From the NCBI RefSeq assembly GCF_913777625.1, contig NZ_CAJYTI010000010.1, positions 62,001 through 126,000 on the forward strand: 64,000 nucleotides of DNA, read 5' to 3'. Both the position numbers and the translations under genes were made by a program. Source of the DNA: an uncultured Sphingomonas sp. (GTDB lineage Bacteria; Pseudomonadota; Alphaproteobacteria; Sphingomonadales; Sphingomonadaceae). Under the pieces are notes generated by a model that had not been told where the DNA came from, did no database searches, and worked only from the letters and a program-made list of their open reading frames with translations. Numbering within the stretch: position 1 is the stretch's first letter; every line of letters begins with the position of its first letter. This document shows positions 41,824-49,800 of this stretch, one piece after another.

Positions 41824-43119
41824 TCAGCGCGGGCAGATGTCGCGGCCGCGCGGGACGTCGCCTTCCTTGTGCAGCTTGCGCGCGCACCATGCCGAGGCGA
41901 GCGCCAGCACGGCCACCACCCACAGCGAATCCTCGACCCGCACGCCCGGGATCCGGGTGAAGCCGAAGATGCCGACCGACCCCAGCACCATCGCGCCCGA
42001 GTTGACGACGTTGTTCGCCGCCACCGTCCGCGCGGTCTGCGACTTTTCCACGGTGGTGGTGAGGAAGGCATAGAGCGGCACCACGAACATGCCGCCGGTG
42101 GTGGCGATCAGGATCAGGTCGCCCAGGGCGTGCCAGGCGGCGGGCATCTGGATGAAGGCCATGGTCTTGAGCAGCGGGCCGTCATGCACCGGCCAGTATT
42201 TGGCGGTGAAGTGGAAATCGACGACGAACGCCGTCATCGCCAGCACCGAGGGCACGCAGTAGCGCGCCGAGACATTGCCCTTGAGCAGCTTGTTGATGAT
42301 CACCGATCCGATCGCGATGCCCACCGAGAAGATGCCGAGGAACACGCTCGCCACGTCCTTCTGGGCGTGGAACACGTTCTTGACCAGCGGCGGGAACAGC
42401 ACGCCCAGCACCGCCGCGATCGACCAGAACACGCTGATCGAGACGATCGCCAGGAACAGCCGGCGGATGTGCATCGTCGCCGAGATCAGCCGGGCCGAGG
42501 CGCGGAAGATGTTGAGGTCGATTTCCAGATGCGTCAGCGGCGGTGCGGGCGGGATCTGCAGCGACGCCAGCCAGCCGACCAGCGCGACGCCGATCACCGC
42601 GAAGGCGGCGGCATGCGCGCTGATCAGGCCGCCGGCGATGGTGCCGCACAGGATCGCGACATAGGTACCCGCCTCGATCATCCCGGTGCCGCCCAGCACG
42701 TCGTCTTCCGCCAGATGCTGCGGCAGCACCGCATATTTGATCGGCCCGAAGAAGGTCGAGTGCACCCCCATGCCGACCAGCGCGACCAGCATCAGCGGCA
42801 GGCTCTTCAGGAAAATGCCGGTGGCGCCCACCAGCATGATGCCCACTTCGGCCGCCTTGATGATCCGCATGATCTTGGCCTTGTCATGCGTATCGGCGAG
42901 CTGCCCGGCAAGGGCGGAGAAGAGGAAGAACGGCAGGATGAAGATGCCGGTGGCGATCGCGCTGAACCGCGTCTCCTGCTCCACCGAGTTAAAAATCTGG
43001 TAGGTCGCGAAAAAGATCATCGCGTTCTTGAAGAGGTTGTCGTTGAACGCTCCCAGGAACTGCGTGATGAAAAGGGGCAGGAACCGGCGCTCCTTCATGA
43101 GCCCGAGCGCACCGATCAT
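41824..43119 (-). CDS. MFS transporter, LplT-like
   Basis: 431 residues, about twelve membrane helices. The N-terminus reads R-R-F-L-P-L-F-I-T-Q-F-L-G-A-F-N-D-N-L-F-K-N, typical of the lysophospholipid transporter LplT and of the N-terminal part of Aas/LplT fusions. G-x-x-S-T-F-F-G-P-I-K-Y-A-V-L-P (about 120-135) is also characteristic. It would flip lysophospholipids inward for re-acylation. No separate acyltransferase gene is adjacent, so the partner is elsewhere or the substrate differs. Confidence 0.85.
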   Translation of the reverse strand: MIGALGLMKERRFLPLFITQFLGAFNDNLFKNAMIFFATYQIFNSVEQETRFSAIATGIFILPFFLFSALAGQLADTHDKAKIMRIIKAAEVGIMLVGATGIFLKSLPLMLVALVGMGVHSTFFGPIKYAVLPQHLAEDDVLGGTGMIEAGTYVAILCGTIAGGLISAHAAAFAVIGVALVGWLASLQIPPAPPLTHLEIDLNIFRASARLISATMHIRRLFLAIVSISVFWSIAAVLGVLFPPLVKNVFHAQKDVASVFLGIFSVGIAIGSVIINKLLKGNVSARYCVPSVLAMTAFVVDFHFTAKYWPVHDGPLLKTMAFIQMPAAWHALGDLILIATTGGMFVVPLYAFLTTTVEKSQTARTVAANNVVNSGAMVLGSVGIFGFTRIPGVRVEDSLWVVAVLALASAWCARKLHKEGDVPRGRDICPR

Positions 43120-43222
43120 TCGATAAAAGCTCCCCTGCTGCGGTCTTCCGCATGGTGAGGGGTGGGCATACCGGGGGCGGGGCGCGGCTTCAATGGATTA
43201 ATCGGGAGAGGATGGAGCGGCG

Positions 43223-44032
43223 GTGGAGAACATGTCGAGAGAAGCGGCGATGGACCCCGTCGCGGTGCCGCCGGGGTTGGCCGCCGCCGTCGCGGGGGGG
43301 CGCTGGTTTCGCGATACCGTGGGCGAATCCGGTTGCGCCGTGTTCCGGCTGGCGGGCGACGCGGGCGACGACCTCTATCTGAAGGCCGGGCGCGGTGCGC
43401 AGCTCGACGACCTCGTCGACGAGATGGTGCGGCTGCGCTGGCTGGCGGGCCGGCTGCCGGTGCCGCAGCTGCATGCCTTTCTGATCGAGGACGGCGCCGG
43501 CTGGCTGCTCACCGGCCGGATTCCGGGCCGGACAGCGTACCAGATCCTCGAAGCGGCACCCGAGCAGGCGCCCGCACTGGCCGAGTCGCTGGGGAAGTTT
43601 CTGCGTCGCCTGCACGATCTTCCGGCCGCGCGTTGCCCGTTCAACGCCGATCACCGGCTTCGGCTGGCGGCGGCGAAGGATCGGCTCGATGCCGGGCTGG
43701 TCGCGGAGGACGAATTCGACGAGGCGCGGCAGGGCATGTCGGCGCAGGCCGTGTGGGACGAGATGCTCGCCGCGCTGCCGCCGGCATTCGATCGGGTGGT
43801 GACGCATGGCGATTTCTCGCTCGACAATCTGTTCGTCGAAGGTGGCGCGGTCAGCGGCTGTATCGATCTGGGTCGCGTCGGCATCGCCGATCCGTGGCAG
43901 GATCTCGCCATCCTGTGGCATTCGCTGGCCGAATTCGGCGAGGAGGCGCCCCGGCGGATGCTGGCAGCCTATGGCACCGCGCTCGATCCGGCACAGCTCG
44001 ACTTCCACCTGCGGCTCGACGAATTCTTCTGA
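43223..44032 (+). CDS. APH(3')-like aminoglycoside phosphotransferase homolog
   Basis: 269 residues from the GTG at 43223; ATGs at 43232 and 43250 are alternatives. Kinase motifs fit the APH(3') group: ATP lysine K54 in L-Y-L-K, D-E-M-V-R-L-R-W-L, the catalytic loop V-V-T-H-G-D-F-S-L-D-N with D197, and I-D-L-G-R-V-G-I-A-D-P-W-Q-D-L-A with D215. The ending F-H-L-R-L-D-E-F-F resembles the usual F-Y-x-L-L-D-E-F/L-F. It would phosphorylate the 3'-OH of kanamycin-like compounds or a related small molecule. It is chromosomal, with no mobile element next to it and normal base composition. Confidence 0.82.
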   Translation: MENMSREAAMDPVAVPPGLAAAVAGGRWFRDTVGESGCAVFRLAGDAGDDLYLKAGRGAQLDDLVDEMVRLRWLAGRLPVPQLHAFLIEDGAGWLLTGRIPGRTAYQILEAAPEQAPALAESLGKFLRRLHDLPAARCPFNADHRLRLAAAKDRLDAGLVAEDEFDEARQGMSAQAVWDEMLAALPPAFDRVVTHGDFSLDNLFVEGGAVSGCIDLGRVGIADPWQDLAILWHSLAEFGEEAPRRMLAAYGTALDPAQLDFHLRLDEFF

Positions 44033-44087
44033 TCGTGTGGGGCTTTGGGCCTCCCTTGCGGCGTTTACCGGTGCTAGGGCATTGGCG

Positions 44088-44642
44088 ATGTTGACGTTGC
44101 CGAACATTCTCACCTTGTCGCGCATCTTCGCGGTGCCGCTGCTGGTGGGCTTCCTGTGGTGGCCGCTCTGGGCGCCGGGATATGCCATCGCCTTCGCGCT
44201 CTACTGCCTGATGGGCATCACCGACTATTTCGACGGCTATCTCGCCCGCGCGCAGGGAACGGTGTCGAAGCTCGGCGTCTTCCTCGATCCGATCGCGGAC
44301 AAAATCATGGTCGCGGCGGTGATCCTGATCCTGGCGGGCAAGGGGGTGATCGCCGACTGGCACGTCATCGCCGCGCTCGTGATCCTGCTGCGCGAAATCG
44401 CCGTGTCGGGCCTGCGCGAGTTTCTGGGGGGCATCCAGGTCTCGGTGCCGGTCTCGCGGCTCGCCAAGTGGAAGACGACGCTGCAGCTGGTCTCGCTGGG
44501 CGCGCTGATCCTGTCCGGCGCGCTGCCCGACTGGGGCTGGGTGCTGACGGCGGGGCTGGCCACGCTGTGGGGCGCGGCGGTGCTGACCGCGATCACCGGC
44601 TGGGACTATCTCCGCGTCGGCCTCAGTCACATGGACAGCTGA
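44088..44642 (+). CDS. pgsA: CDP-diacylglycerol--glycerol-3-phosphate 3-phosphatidyltransferase
   Basis: 184 residues. ATG at 44088. The CDP-alcohol phosphotransferase motif D-x2-D-G-x2-A-R-x8-G-x3-D-x3-D is complete at D46...D71. Four to five membrane helices. It makes phosphatidylglycerol phosphate, the first committed step to PG and cardiolipin. Its TGA overlaps the moaD ATG by one base (TGATG), so phospholipid and molybdopterin genes share a transcript. Confidence 0.95.
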   Translation: MLTLPNILTLSRIFAVPLLVGFLWWPLWAPGYAIAFALYCLMGITDYFDGYLARAQGTVSKLGVFLDPIADKIMVAAVILILAGKGVIADWHVIAALVILLREIAVSGLREFLGGIQVSVPVSRLAKWKTTLQLVSLGALILSGALPDWGWVLTAGLATLWGAAVLTAITGWDYLRVGLSHMDS

Positions 44643-44899
44643 TGGCGATCACGCTGCTCTATTTCGCCTGGGTGCGCGAGGCGGTAGGGACCGGCGAGGA
44701 GCAGGTCGATCCGCCCGAGGCGGTGCGCAACATCGCCGACCTGATCGACTGGCTGTCGCAGCGCAGCGACGGCCACGCCGCCGCCTTCGCCGAGCCGGCC
44801 AGACTGCGCGCGGCGATCGACCAGCGCTTCGTGCCGCTCGATGCGCTGCTGGGCAATGCCCGCGAGGTCGCGATCTTTCCGCCGGTGACGGGCGGATGA
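44642..44899 (+). CDS. moaD: Molybdopterin synthase sulfur carrier subunit
   Basis: 85 residues, ubiquitin-like fold, starting I-T-L-L-Y-F-A-W-V-R-E and ending P-P-V-T-G-G. The terminal Gly-Gly is thiocarboxylated to deliver sulfur. It begins on the pgsA stop and overlaps moaE by 4 bp. Length and ending are normal for the family. Confidence 0.95.
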   Translation: MAITLLYFAWVREAVGTGEEQVDPPEAVRNIADLIDWLSQRSDGHAAAFAEPARLRAAIDQRFVPLDALLGNAREVAIFPPVTGG

Positions 44900-45333
44900 T
44901 CCGCATCTCGGTCGATCCCGCGCCGATCGAACTGGGCGTCGAGGTCGCGGCGCTGGAGGAACGCGGCGCGGGCGGCGTTGCCACCTTCACGGGGGTGGTG
45001 CGCACCGACGACGGCGTCGAGGCGCTGGAGCTCGAACATTATCCCGGTATGACCGAGGCGGCGCTCTGCACGCTGGCCGAGGCGGCGATCGATCGCTGGA
45101 ACCTGCTGGGCGTCACTCTTGTCCACCGCGTGGGGCGGATGACGGCGGGCGAGCGGATCGTCTTCGTCGGCACCGCGGCGGCGCACCGGCGCGAGGCGCT
45201 GGATGCCTGCGCCTATCTGATCGACCGGCTCAAGACCGATGCGCCCTTCTGGAAGCGCGAATGGCTGGCCGGCGGCACTCGCTGGGTGGAGCCGCGCGCG
45301 ACCGATGCGGAGGCCGCTGCCGGCTGGGCGTAG
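44896..45333 (+). CDS. moaE: Molybdopterin synthase catalytic subunit
   Basis: 145 residues. Family landmarks: G-A-x-A-x-F-T-G-V-V-R (29-37 region), L-E-L-E-H-Y-P-G-M, V-H-R-V-G-R-M, and K-x-D-A-P-F-W-K-R-E with the catalytic lysines. With MoaD it converts cPMP to molybdopterin. ATGA overlap with moaD. The toxin-antitoxin pair starts 33 bp later. Confidence 0.95.
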   Translation: MIRISVDPAPIELGVEVAALEERGAGGVATFTGVVRTDDGVEALELEHYPGMTEAALCTLAEAAIDRWNLLGVTLVHRVGRMTAGERIVFVGTAAAHRREALDACAYLIDRLKTDAPFWKREWLAGGTRWVEPRATDAEAAAGWA

Positions 45334-45364
45334 GCGTACAGGATATTCCATGATATCTGTACGC
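45334..45364 (+). promoter_or_regulatory. Palindromic operator of parDE
   Basis: GCGTACAGGATAT (45334-45346) and ATATCTGTACGC (45353-45364) are inverted copies with one extra G on the left. The element ends 2 bp before the parD ATG. Self-repressing type II antitoxins bind such sites; here the role is inferred from position. Confidence 0.6.
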
Positions 45365-45366
45365 GC

Positions 45367-45636
45367 ATGACCAAGCCGATGAACCTCAACGTCCGAGTCT
45401 CCGGCCCCTTGAGCGACTTCGTCGCCCGCAATGTCGGCGAGGACGGGCTGTACGAGAATGTCAGCGAGTATGTCCGGGACCTGATCCGCCGTGACAAGGA
45501 ACGGGTCGAGCGCGAGATGTTCGAGACGCTCAAGGCCGAGCTTCAGCACGCTTTCGCGACGCCGGACGAGGAGTATGTCTACGTCACCGCCGACGAGGTT
45601 TTGGAACGCAACCGCGCACGGCGCGCCGCACGATGA
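45367..45636 (+). CDS. parD: ParD-family antitoxin (CC2985 type)
   Basis: 89 residues. N-terminal ribbon-helix-helix: N-L-N-V-R-V-S-G-P-L-S-D-F-V then Y-E-N-V-S-E-Y-V-R-D-L-I-R-R-D. The C-terminal half, rich in Glu and Tyr (E-E-Y-V-Y-V-T-A-D-E-V-L-E-R), would wrap the toxin. ATGA overlap with the toxin gene ensures coupled synthesis. A palindrome lies directly before the start. Confidence 0.9.
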   Translation: MTKPMNLNVRVSGPLSDFVARNVGEDGLYENVSEYVRDLIRRDKERVEREMFETLKAELQHAFATPDEEYVYVTADEVLERNRARRAAR

Positions 45637-45947
45637 GCGGTGTCTTCATCGAGCCTGCCGCCGACCGTCGGCTCGATGAAATTTACGAATACACGGCCGA
45701 TCAGTGGGGCGAGGACCAAGCGGACGCCTACATTCGCACGTTGTTCGAGCGATTTGGAGCGATTGCGGCCAAACGGGTTCCATGGCGCCCGCTACCGGCA
45801 GAATTCGGCGTTCCGCTATATTTCGCGCGAGCGGAGCACCACATCGTCTATTGGCGCGAGCGCGCGGACGGCGTGATCGGGATCGTCACCATCCTCCACG
45901 AGCGCATGCACCAGCTCGAACAGCTCCGCGCCGTCTGGGAGCCTTAA
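45633..45947 (+). CDS. parE: ParE-family toxin
   Basis: 104 residues, RelE/ParE fold. It has the pattern A-A-D-R-R-L-D-E-I-Y-E-Y-T-x-x-Q-W-G, R-x-x-P-W-R-P, and a C-terminal H-H-I-V-Y-W-R-E-R with I-V-T-I-L-H-E-R-M, where late basic and hydrophobic residues form the active end. ParE toxins poison DNA gyrase. Its stop overlaps the 3' end of the convergent oxyR by 4 bp. Confidence 0.9.
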   Translation: MSGVFIEPAADRRLDEIYEYTADQWGEDQADAYIRTLFERFGAIAAKRVPWRPLPAEFGVPLYFARAEHHIVYWRERADGVIGIVTILHERMHQLEQLRAVWEP

Positions 45948-46846
45948 CCGCGCGCCGCCGCCAGTACGTCCGCCAGCAGCCGGAAATCGCGTTCGCGCGG
46001 GGAGGCCTTGCGCCAGACCAGCGCGATGTTGCGCGAGGCATGGGCCGAATCCAGCGGCCGCGCCTTGACCGAGGTGTGCTCCAGAATCCCAGCGTCCACC
46101 GCCATCTCCGGCAGCATCGTCACGCCCAGCCCGTTGTCGACCATCTGCACCATGGTGTGGAGCGAGGTGCCGAGCATCATCGCCTCGGCGCGCAGTTCGG
46201 GGCGGTTGCAGGCGGCGAGGGCATGGTCCTTCAGGCAATGGCCGTCTTCCAGCATCAGCAGCCGCGTCTCGTCGATCGCATCCGGATGGATCGCGGGCGT
46301 CGGATCCATCTCGCCTTCGCGGAAGGCGACGAACAGCCGGTCGTCGAACAGCCGTGCGCTCTCCACGTCGCCGCAGGAGAAGGGGAGCGCCAGCAGCACG
46401 CAATCGGTGCGGCCATGGCTCAGTGCCTCGCAGGCCTGGCCGCTGGTCTCCTCGCGCAGATAGAGCTTGAGGTCGGGATATTGCTCGCGCAGCCGCGGCA
46501 GGATGCGCGGCAAGAGGAACGGCGCGATGGTGGGAATGACGCTCATCCGCATCTCGCCCGACAGCGGTCGACCGGCGGCGCGGGCGAGGTCGCCCAGCTC
46601 GTCCGCCTCGCGCAGCACGCGGCGGGCCTTCTCGACGATCCGCTCGCCCAGCGGCGTGAAGCGGACCACGCGGCGGGTCCGCTCGACCAGCACAACGCCG
46701 ATCAGCGTCTCCAGCTCGCGGATACCGGCGGAGAGGGTCGACTGGGTGACGAAGCACGCCTCCGCCGCGCGGCCGAAATGGCCGGCGTCATGCAGCGCCA
46801 CCAGATACTGCAGCTGCTTGAGGGTAGGGAGGTAGGTTTGCGCCAC
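45944..46846 (-). CDS. oxyR: Peroxide-sensing regulator OxyR
   Basis: 300 residues from the GTG at 46846, which has GAGAGAGG upstream and gives the normal OxyR start Y-L-P-T-L-K-Q-L-Q-Y-L. The frame runs on to 46897 and beyond, but those residues are not conserved. LysR-type helix-turn-helix at 18-37. The redox pair appears as G-H-C-L-K-D-H-A-L-A-A-C, with nine residues between cysteines as in C199/C208 of E. coli OxyR. It lies downstream of ahpC and ahpF on the same strand and very likely controls them. Confidence 0.94.
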   Translation of the reverse strand: MAQTYLPTLKQLQYLVALHDAGHFGRAAEACFVTQSTLSAGIRELETLIGVVLVERTRRVVRFTPLGERIVEKARRVLREADELGDLARAAGRPLSGEMRMSVIPTIAPFLLPRILPRLREQYPDLKLYLREETSGQACEALSHGRTDCVLLALPFSCGDVESARLFDDRLFVAFREGEMDPTPAIHPDAIDETRLLMLEDGHCLKDHALAACNRPELRAEAMMLGTSLHTMVQMVDNGLGVTMLPEMAVDAGILEHTSVKARPLDSAHASRNIALVWRKASPRERDFRLLADVLAAARG

Positions 46847-46912
46847 TGATCGCCTCTCTCGATGGTCGAGCGGGTATATAGTGACGTTTTCGAACATGGG
46901 AAGCGAATAGCC

Positions 46913-46945
46913 GCTCCCCCGATCGCACGCGGCGACCGGGGGAGC
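46913..46945 (-). terminator. Long stem-loop between ahpF and oxyR
   Basis: GCTCCCCCGATCGC (46913-46926) pairs with GCGACCGGGGGAGC (46932-46945), 14 bp with one mismatch and a 5-base loop, 8 bp after the ahpF stop. On the minus strand it is followed by GGCTATTCG, not a T-run, so it may only reduce read-through into oxyR. Confidence 0.6.
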
Positions 46946-46953
46946 GCAGGGGC

Positions 46954-48534
46954 TCAGGCGGCAACAGCCTGAAGCTCTTCTTCCGGCAGGCGGATCATGT
47001 AGTCGAAGGCGGAGAGCGCCGCGGTCGAACCCGCGCCCATCGCGATCACGATCTGCTTGTACGGCACGGTGGTGCAGTCGCCCGCCGCGAAGATGCCGGG
47101 CTGGCTGGTCTCGCCGCGCGCGTCGATCTCGATTTCGCCGCGCTGGGTGAGCGCCACCGCGTCCTTCAGCCATTCGGTGTTCGGCACCAGACCGATCTGG
47201 ACGAAGATGCCTTCCAGCGCGATGTCGTGCTCGGCACCGCTGTTGCGGTCCTTGTAGCTGAGGCCCGAGACCCTCTCGCCGTCGCCATTGACCTTGGTGG
47301 TCATGGCCGAGGTGAGGATCTTCACGTTCGGCAGGCTGGCCAGCTTGCGCTGCAGCACCGCGTCGGCGCGGAGCTGGCTGTCATATTCGATCAGCGTGAC
47401 GTGCGCGACGATGCCGGCCAGGTCGATTGCGGCCTCGACGCCCGAGTTGCCGCCGCCGATCACCGCGACGCGCTTGCCCTTGAACAGCGGACCGTCGCAG
47501 TGCGGGCAATAGGCCACGCCCTTGTTCTTGTATTCGTTCTCGCCGGGCACGTTCATCTGCCGCCAGCGCGCGCCGGTGGAAAGGATGATCGCCTTGGCCT
47601 TCAGGCTCGCGCCGTTTGCCAGCACCACTTCGTGCAGGCCGCCTTCGCGCTTGGCCGGGATCAGCTTCTCGGCGCGCTGGAGGTTCATGACGTCGACGTC
47701 ATAGTCCTTCACATGCTGCTCGAGCTGCGAGACCAGCTTCGGGCCTTCGGTGTGCGAGACCGAGATGAAGTTCTCGATGCCCATGGTGTCGAGCACCTGG
47801 CCGCCGAAGCGCTCGGCCGCGACGCCGACGCGGATGCCCTTGCGCGCGGTGTAGATCGCCGCCGCCGCGCCCGCCGGGCCGCCGCCGATGATCAGCACCT
47901 CGAACGGATCCTTCTGCTTGATCTTAGCGGCCGCGCGGGCTTCGGCGCCGGTGTCGATCTTGGCGACGATCTGCTCCAGGTCCATCCGGCCCGAGGCGAA
48001 GGGTTCGCCGTTCAGGTAGACGGTCGGCACGGCCATGACCTTGCGGGCCTCGACCTCTTCCTTGAACAGCGCGCCGTCGATCGCGGTGTGGCGGATATTG
48101 GGGTTGAGCACCGCCATCAGGTTCAGCGCCTGCACCACGTCCGGGCAGTTCTGGCACGACAGCGAGAAATAGGTCTCGAAAGTGAAGTCACCCTCGATGT
48201 TGCGGACCTGCTCGATCAGTTCCTGCGCCGCCTTGCTCGGGTGGCCGCCGACCTGGAGCAGGGCGAGCACCAGCGAGGTGAACTCATGCCCCATCGGAAT
48301 GCCGGCGAAGCGCACGCCGATATCGGTGCCCTTGCGGCGGATCAGGAAGCTCGGCTTGCGGGAGTCGTCGGCGCGGACGAGGTCGATCTTGTCGGAAAGC
48401 GCGGCGATCGCCGCCAGCAGTTCGCCCAGCTCGCGCGACTTGGCGTCTTCGCCCAGGCTGGCGACGAGCTCGATCGGCTCGCGGATGTTCACGAGATAGC
48501 CCTTGAGCTGCTGCGTCAGGTTGGCGTCGAGCAT
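46954..48534 (-). CDS. ahpF: Alkyl hydroperoxide reductase subunit F
   Basis: 526 residues. N-terminal thioredoxin-like tandem domain with C127 and C130 (S-C-Q-N-C-P), then FAD- and NADH-binding domains ([10 protein letters not shown] near 216) with the second redox pair C-P-H-C-D-G at about 342-345. It passes electrons from NADH to AhpC. AGGAG precedes the ATG. It lies 136 bp after ahpC on the same strand. Confidence 0.97.
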   Translation of the reverse strand: MLDANLTQQLKGYLVNIREPIELVASLGEDAKSRELGELLAAIAALSDKIDLVRADDSRKPSFLIRRKGTDIGVRFAGIPMGHEFTSLVLALLQVGGHPSKAAQELIEQVRNIEGDFTFETYFSLSCQNCPDVVQALNLMAVLNPNIRHTAIDGALFKEEVEARKVMAVPTVYLNGEPFASGRMDLEQIVAKIDTGAEARAAAKIKQKDPFEVLIIGGGPAGAAAAIYTARKGIRVGVAAERFGGQVLDTMGIENFISVSHTEGPKLVSQLEQHVKDYDVDVMNLQRAEKLIPAKREGGLHEVVLANGASLKAKAIILSTGARWRQMNVPGENEYKNKGVAYCPHCDGPLFKGKRVAVIGGGNSGVEAAIDLAGIVAHVTLIEYDSQLRADAVLQRKLASLPNVKILTSAMTTKVNGDGERVSGLSYKDRNSGAEHDIALEGIFVQIGLVPNTEWLKDAVALTQRGEIEIDARGETSQPGIFAAGDCTTVPYKQIVIAMGAGSTAALSAFDYMIRLPEEELQAVAA

Positions 48535-48670
48535 GGGAAAACTCCTGTATCTTCTACTAAAACGGCCCGGAGCGGAGGGGGGATCCGCTCCGGGCCGAAA
48601 CCGGCGCCCGCGTTGGGGGGGGGGCAGGGGCGGGCGCCGTAGTCTTCAATCCTCCGGAGAGGACCGATGG

Positions 48671-49234
48671 TTAGATCTTGCCGACCAGGTCGAGCGACGG
48701 CGCGAGGGTCTCGGCGCCTTCTTCCCACTTGGCGGGGCAGACTTCGCCCGGGTGGGCGGCGACATACTGCGCGGCCTTGATCTTGCGGAGCAGTTCCTGG
48801 GCGTTGCGGCCAACGCCTTCCGAAGTGATCTCCATGATCTGGATCACGCCGTCCGGATCGACCACGAAGGTGCCGCGATCGGCCAGGCCCTGGCCCGCAC
48901 GCAGAACGTCGAAGTTGTTCGAGATGGTGTGGTTCTGGTCGCCCAGCATGTAGTAGTTGATCTTGCCGATCGCGGGCGAGGTGTCGTGCCACGCCTTGTG
49001 GCTGAAGTGGGTGTCGGTCGAGACCGAATAGACTTCAACGCCCATGCCCTGCAGGGTCGGGTAGATATCGGCCAGGTCTTCCAGTTCGGTCGGGCACACG
49101 AAGGTGAAGTCCGCCGGGTAGAAGAAGAAGACCGCCCACTTGCCCTTCACGTCGGCGTCGGTGACTTCGACGAACTTGCCTTCCTTGTAGGCCTGTGCGG
49201 TGAACGGCTTGATGGTGCTGCCGATAAGAGCCAT
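48671..49234 (-). CDS. ahpC: Alkyl hydroperoxide reductase subunit C (peroxiredoxin)
   Basis: 187 residues, ATG with GGAGGAA upstream. Typical 2-Cys peroxiredoxin: peroxidatic C47 in D-F-T-F-V-C-P-T-E and resolving C166 in V-C-P-A-K-W. It reduces H2O2, organic peroxides and peroxynitrite, with AhpF as reductase. First gene of ahpC-ahpF-oxyR. The 196-bp upstream gap should hold an OxyR-controlled promoter, but I could not pick a convincing site. Confidence 0.97.
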   Translation of the reverse strand: MALIGSTIKPFTAQAYKEGKFVEVTDADVKGKWAVFFFYPADFTFVCPTELEDLADIYPTLQGMGVEVYSVSTDTHFSHKAWHDTSPAIGKINYYMLGDQNHTISNNFDVLRAGQGLADRGTFVVDPDGVIQIMEITSEGVGRNAQELLRKIKAAQYVAAHPGEVCPAKWEEGAETLAPSLDLVGKI

Positions 49235-49430
49235 GATTCTTGTTCCTCCAGAACGGGGGTTGCTGTTGCGAAGCCGGATATAGGCCCGCCAGCCATGTCT
49301 GTGAAATTGGAAGACCCGCTTGGGGTGATCGAGTTTTCCACTGAGTGCGGCGTAATTGATCGATTGACGCGGGGGATGCGACGGGACGCGAAGCGATTAC
49401 GCAGGCGGAGGTGGGCCGGAAAGCGGCACC

Positions 49431-49796
49431 GTGAAGGTGCTGCTCGAGTCGGGTGCGCTGATCCTTCGCGGGGCGATCCGCCGCCGCTATCCCCGTGCTG
49501 GTCTGACGGAAGTCCGTGCGGACGCCGGGGTGCTGCGGCTTCGCTGCGAAGGGGAGGTGGTGGCACTGCACCTGGGCAAGCCGGCCGCGGGAGCGCTGGC
49601 GCATGGCGATCCTCAAGCCGCTCCCGACGTTCGGCAGCGTCTGCCGATCTGGGCGGTCTATCCCAAGGGAAAGGCGGCGGCGTTCGGCGACGGGGCGATC
49701 CGGACCGCGTCGCGGTCCGCCGGTTATCGCGACAGCAAGTCCTGTTCGGTGTCGGCGCTGCGTACCGCGACCCGGTATCACCCCGCGCGCGGATAG
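49431..49796 (+). CDS. Internally shortened DUF3052-like protein, possible pseudogene
   Basis: 121 residues from the GTG at 49431. Residues 1-50 (G-A-L-I-L-R-G-A-I-R-R-R-Y-P and E-G-E-V-V-A-L-H-L-G) look like the N-terminal domain of a sphingomonad protein family. Residues about 71-121 (L-P-I-W-A-V-Y-P-K-G-K, then Y-R-D-S-K-S-C-S-V-S-A-L-R-T-A-T-R-Y) look like its C-terminal DUF3052-like end. The expected middle is missing. Around 49600 the +1 frame reads E-R-W-R-M-A-I-L-K-P, which fits the lost part better, so a frameshift plus deletion is likely. It stands alone between ahpC and an acyltransferase gene. Confidence 0.5.
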   Translation: MKVLLESGALILRGAIRRRYPRAGLTEVRADAGVLRLRCEGEVVALHLGKPAAGALAHGDPQAAPDVRQRLPIWAVYPKGKAAAFGDGAIRTASRSAGYRDSKSCSVSALRTATRYHPARG

Positions 49797-49800
49797 CTTC

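Noticed and set aside
49235..49430. Search for an OxyR site before ahpC
   Set aside because: No ATAG-N7-CTAT-like arrangement or other convincing symmetrical element could be fixed by eye.
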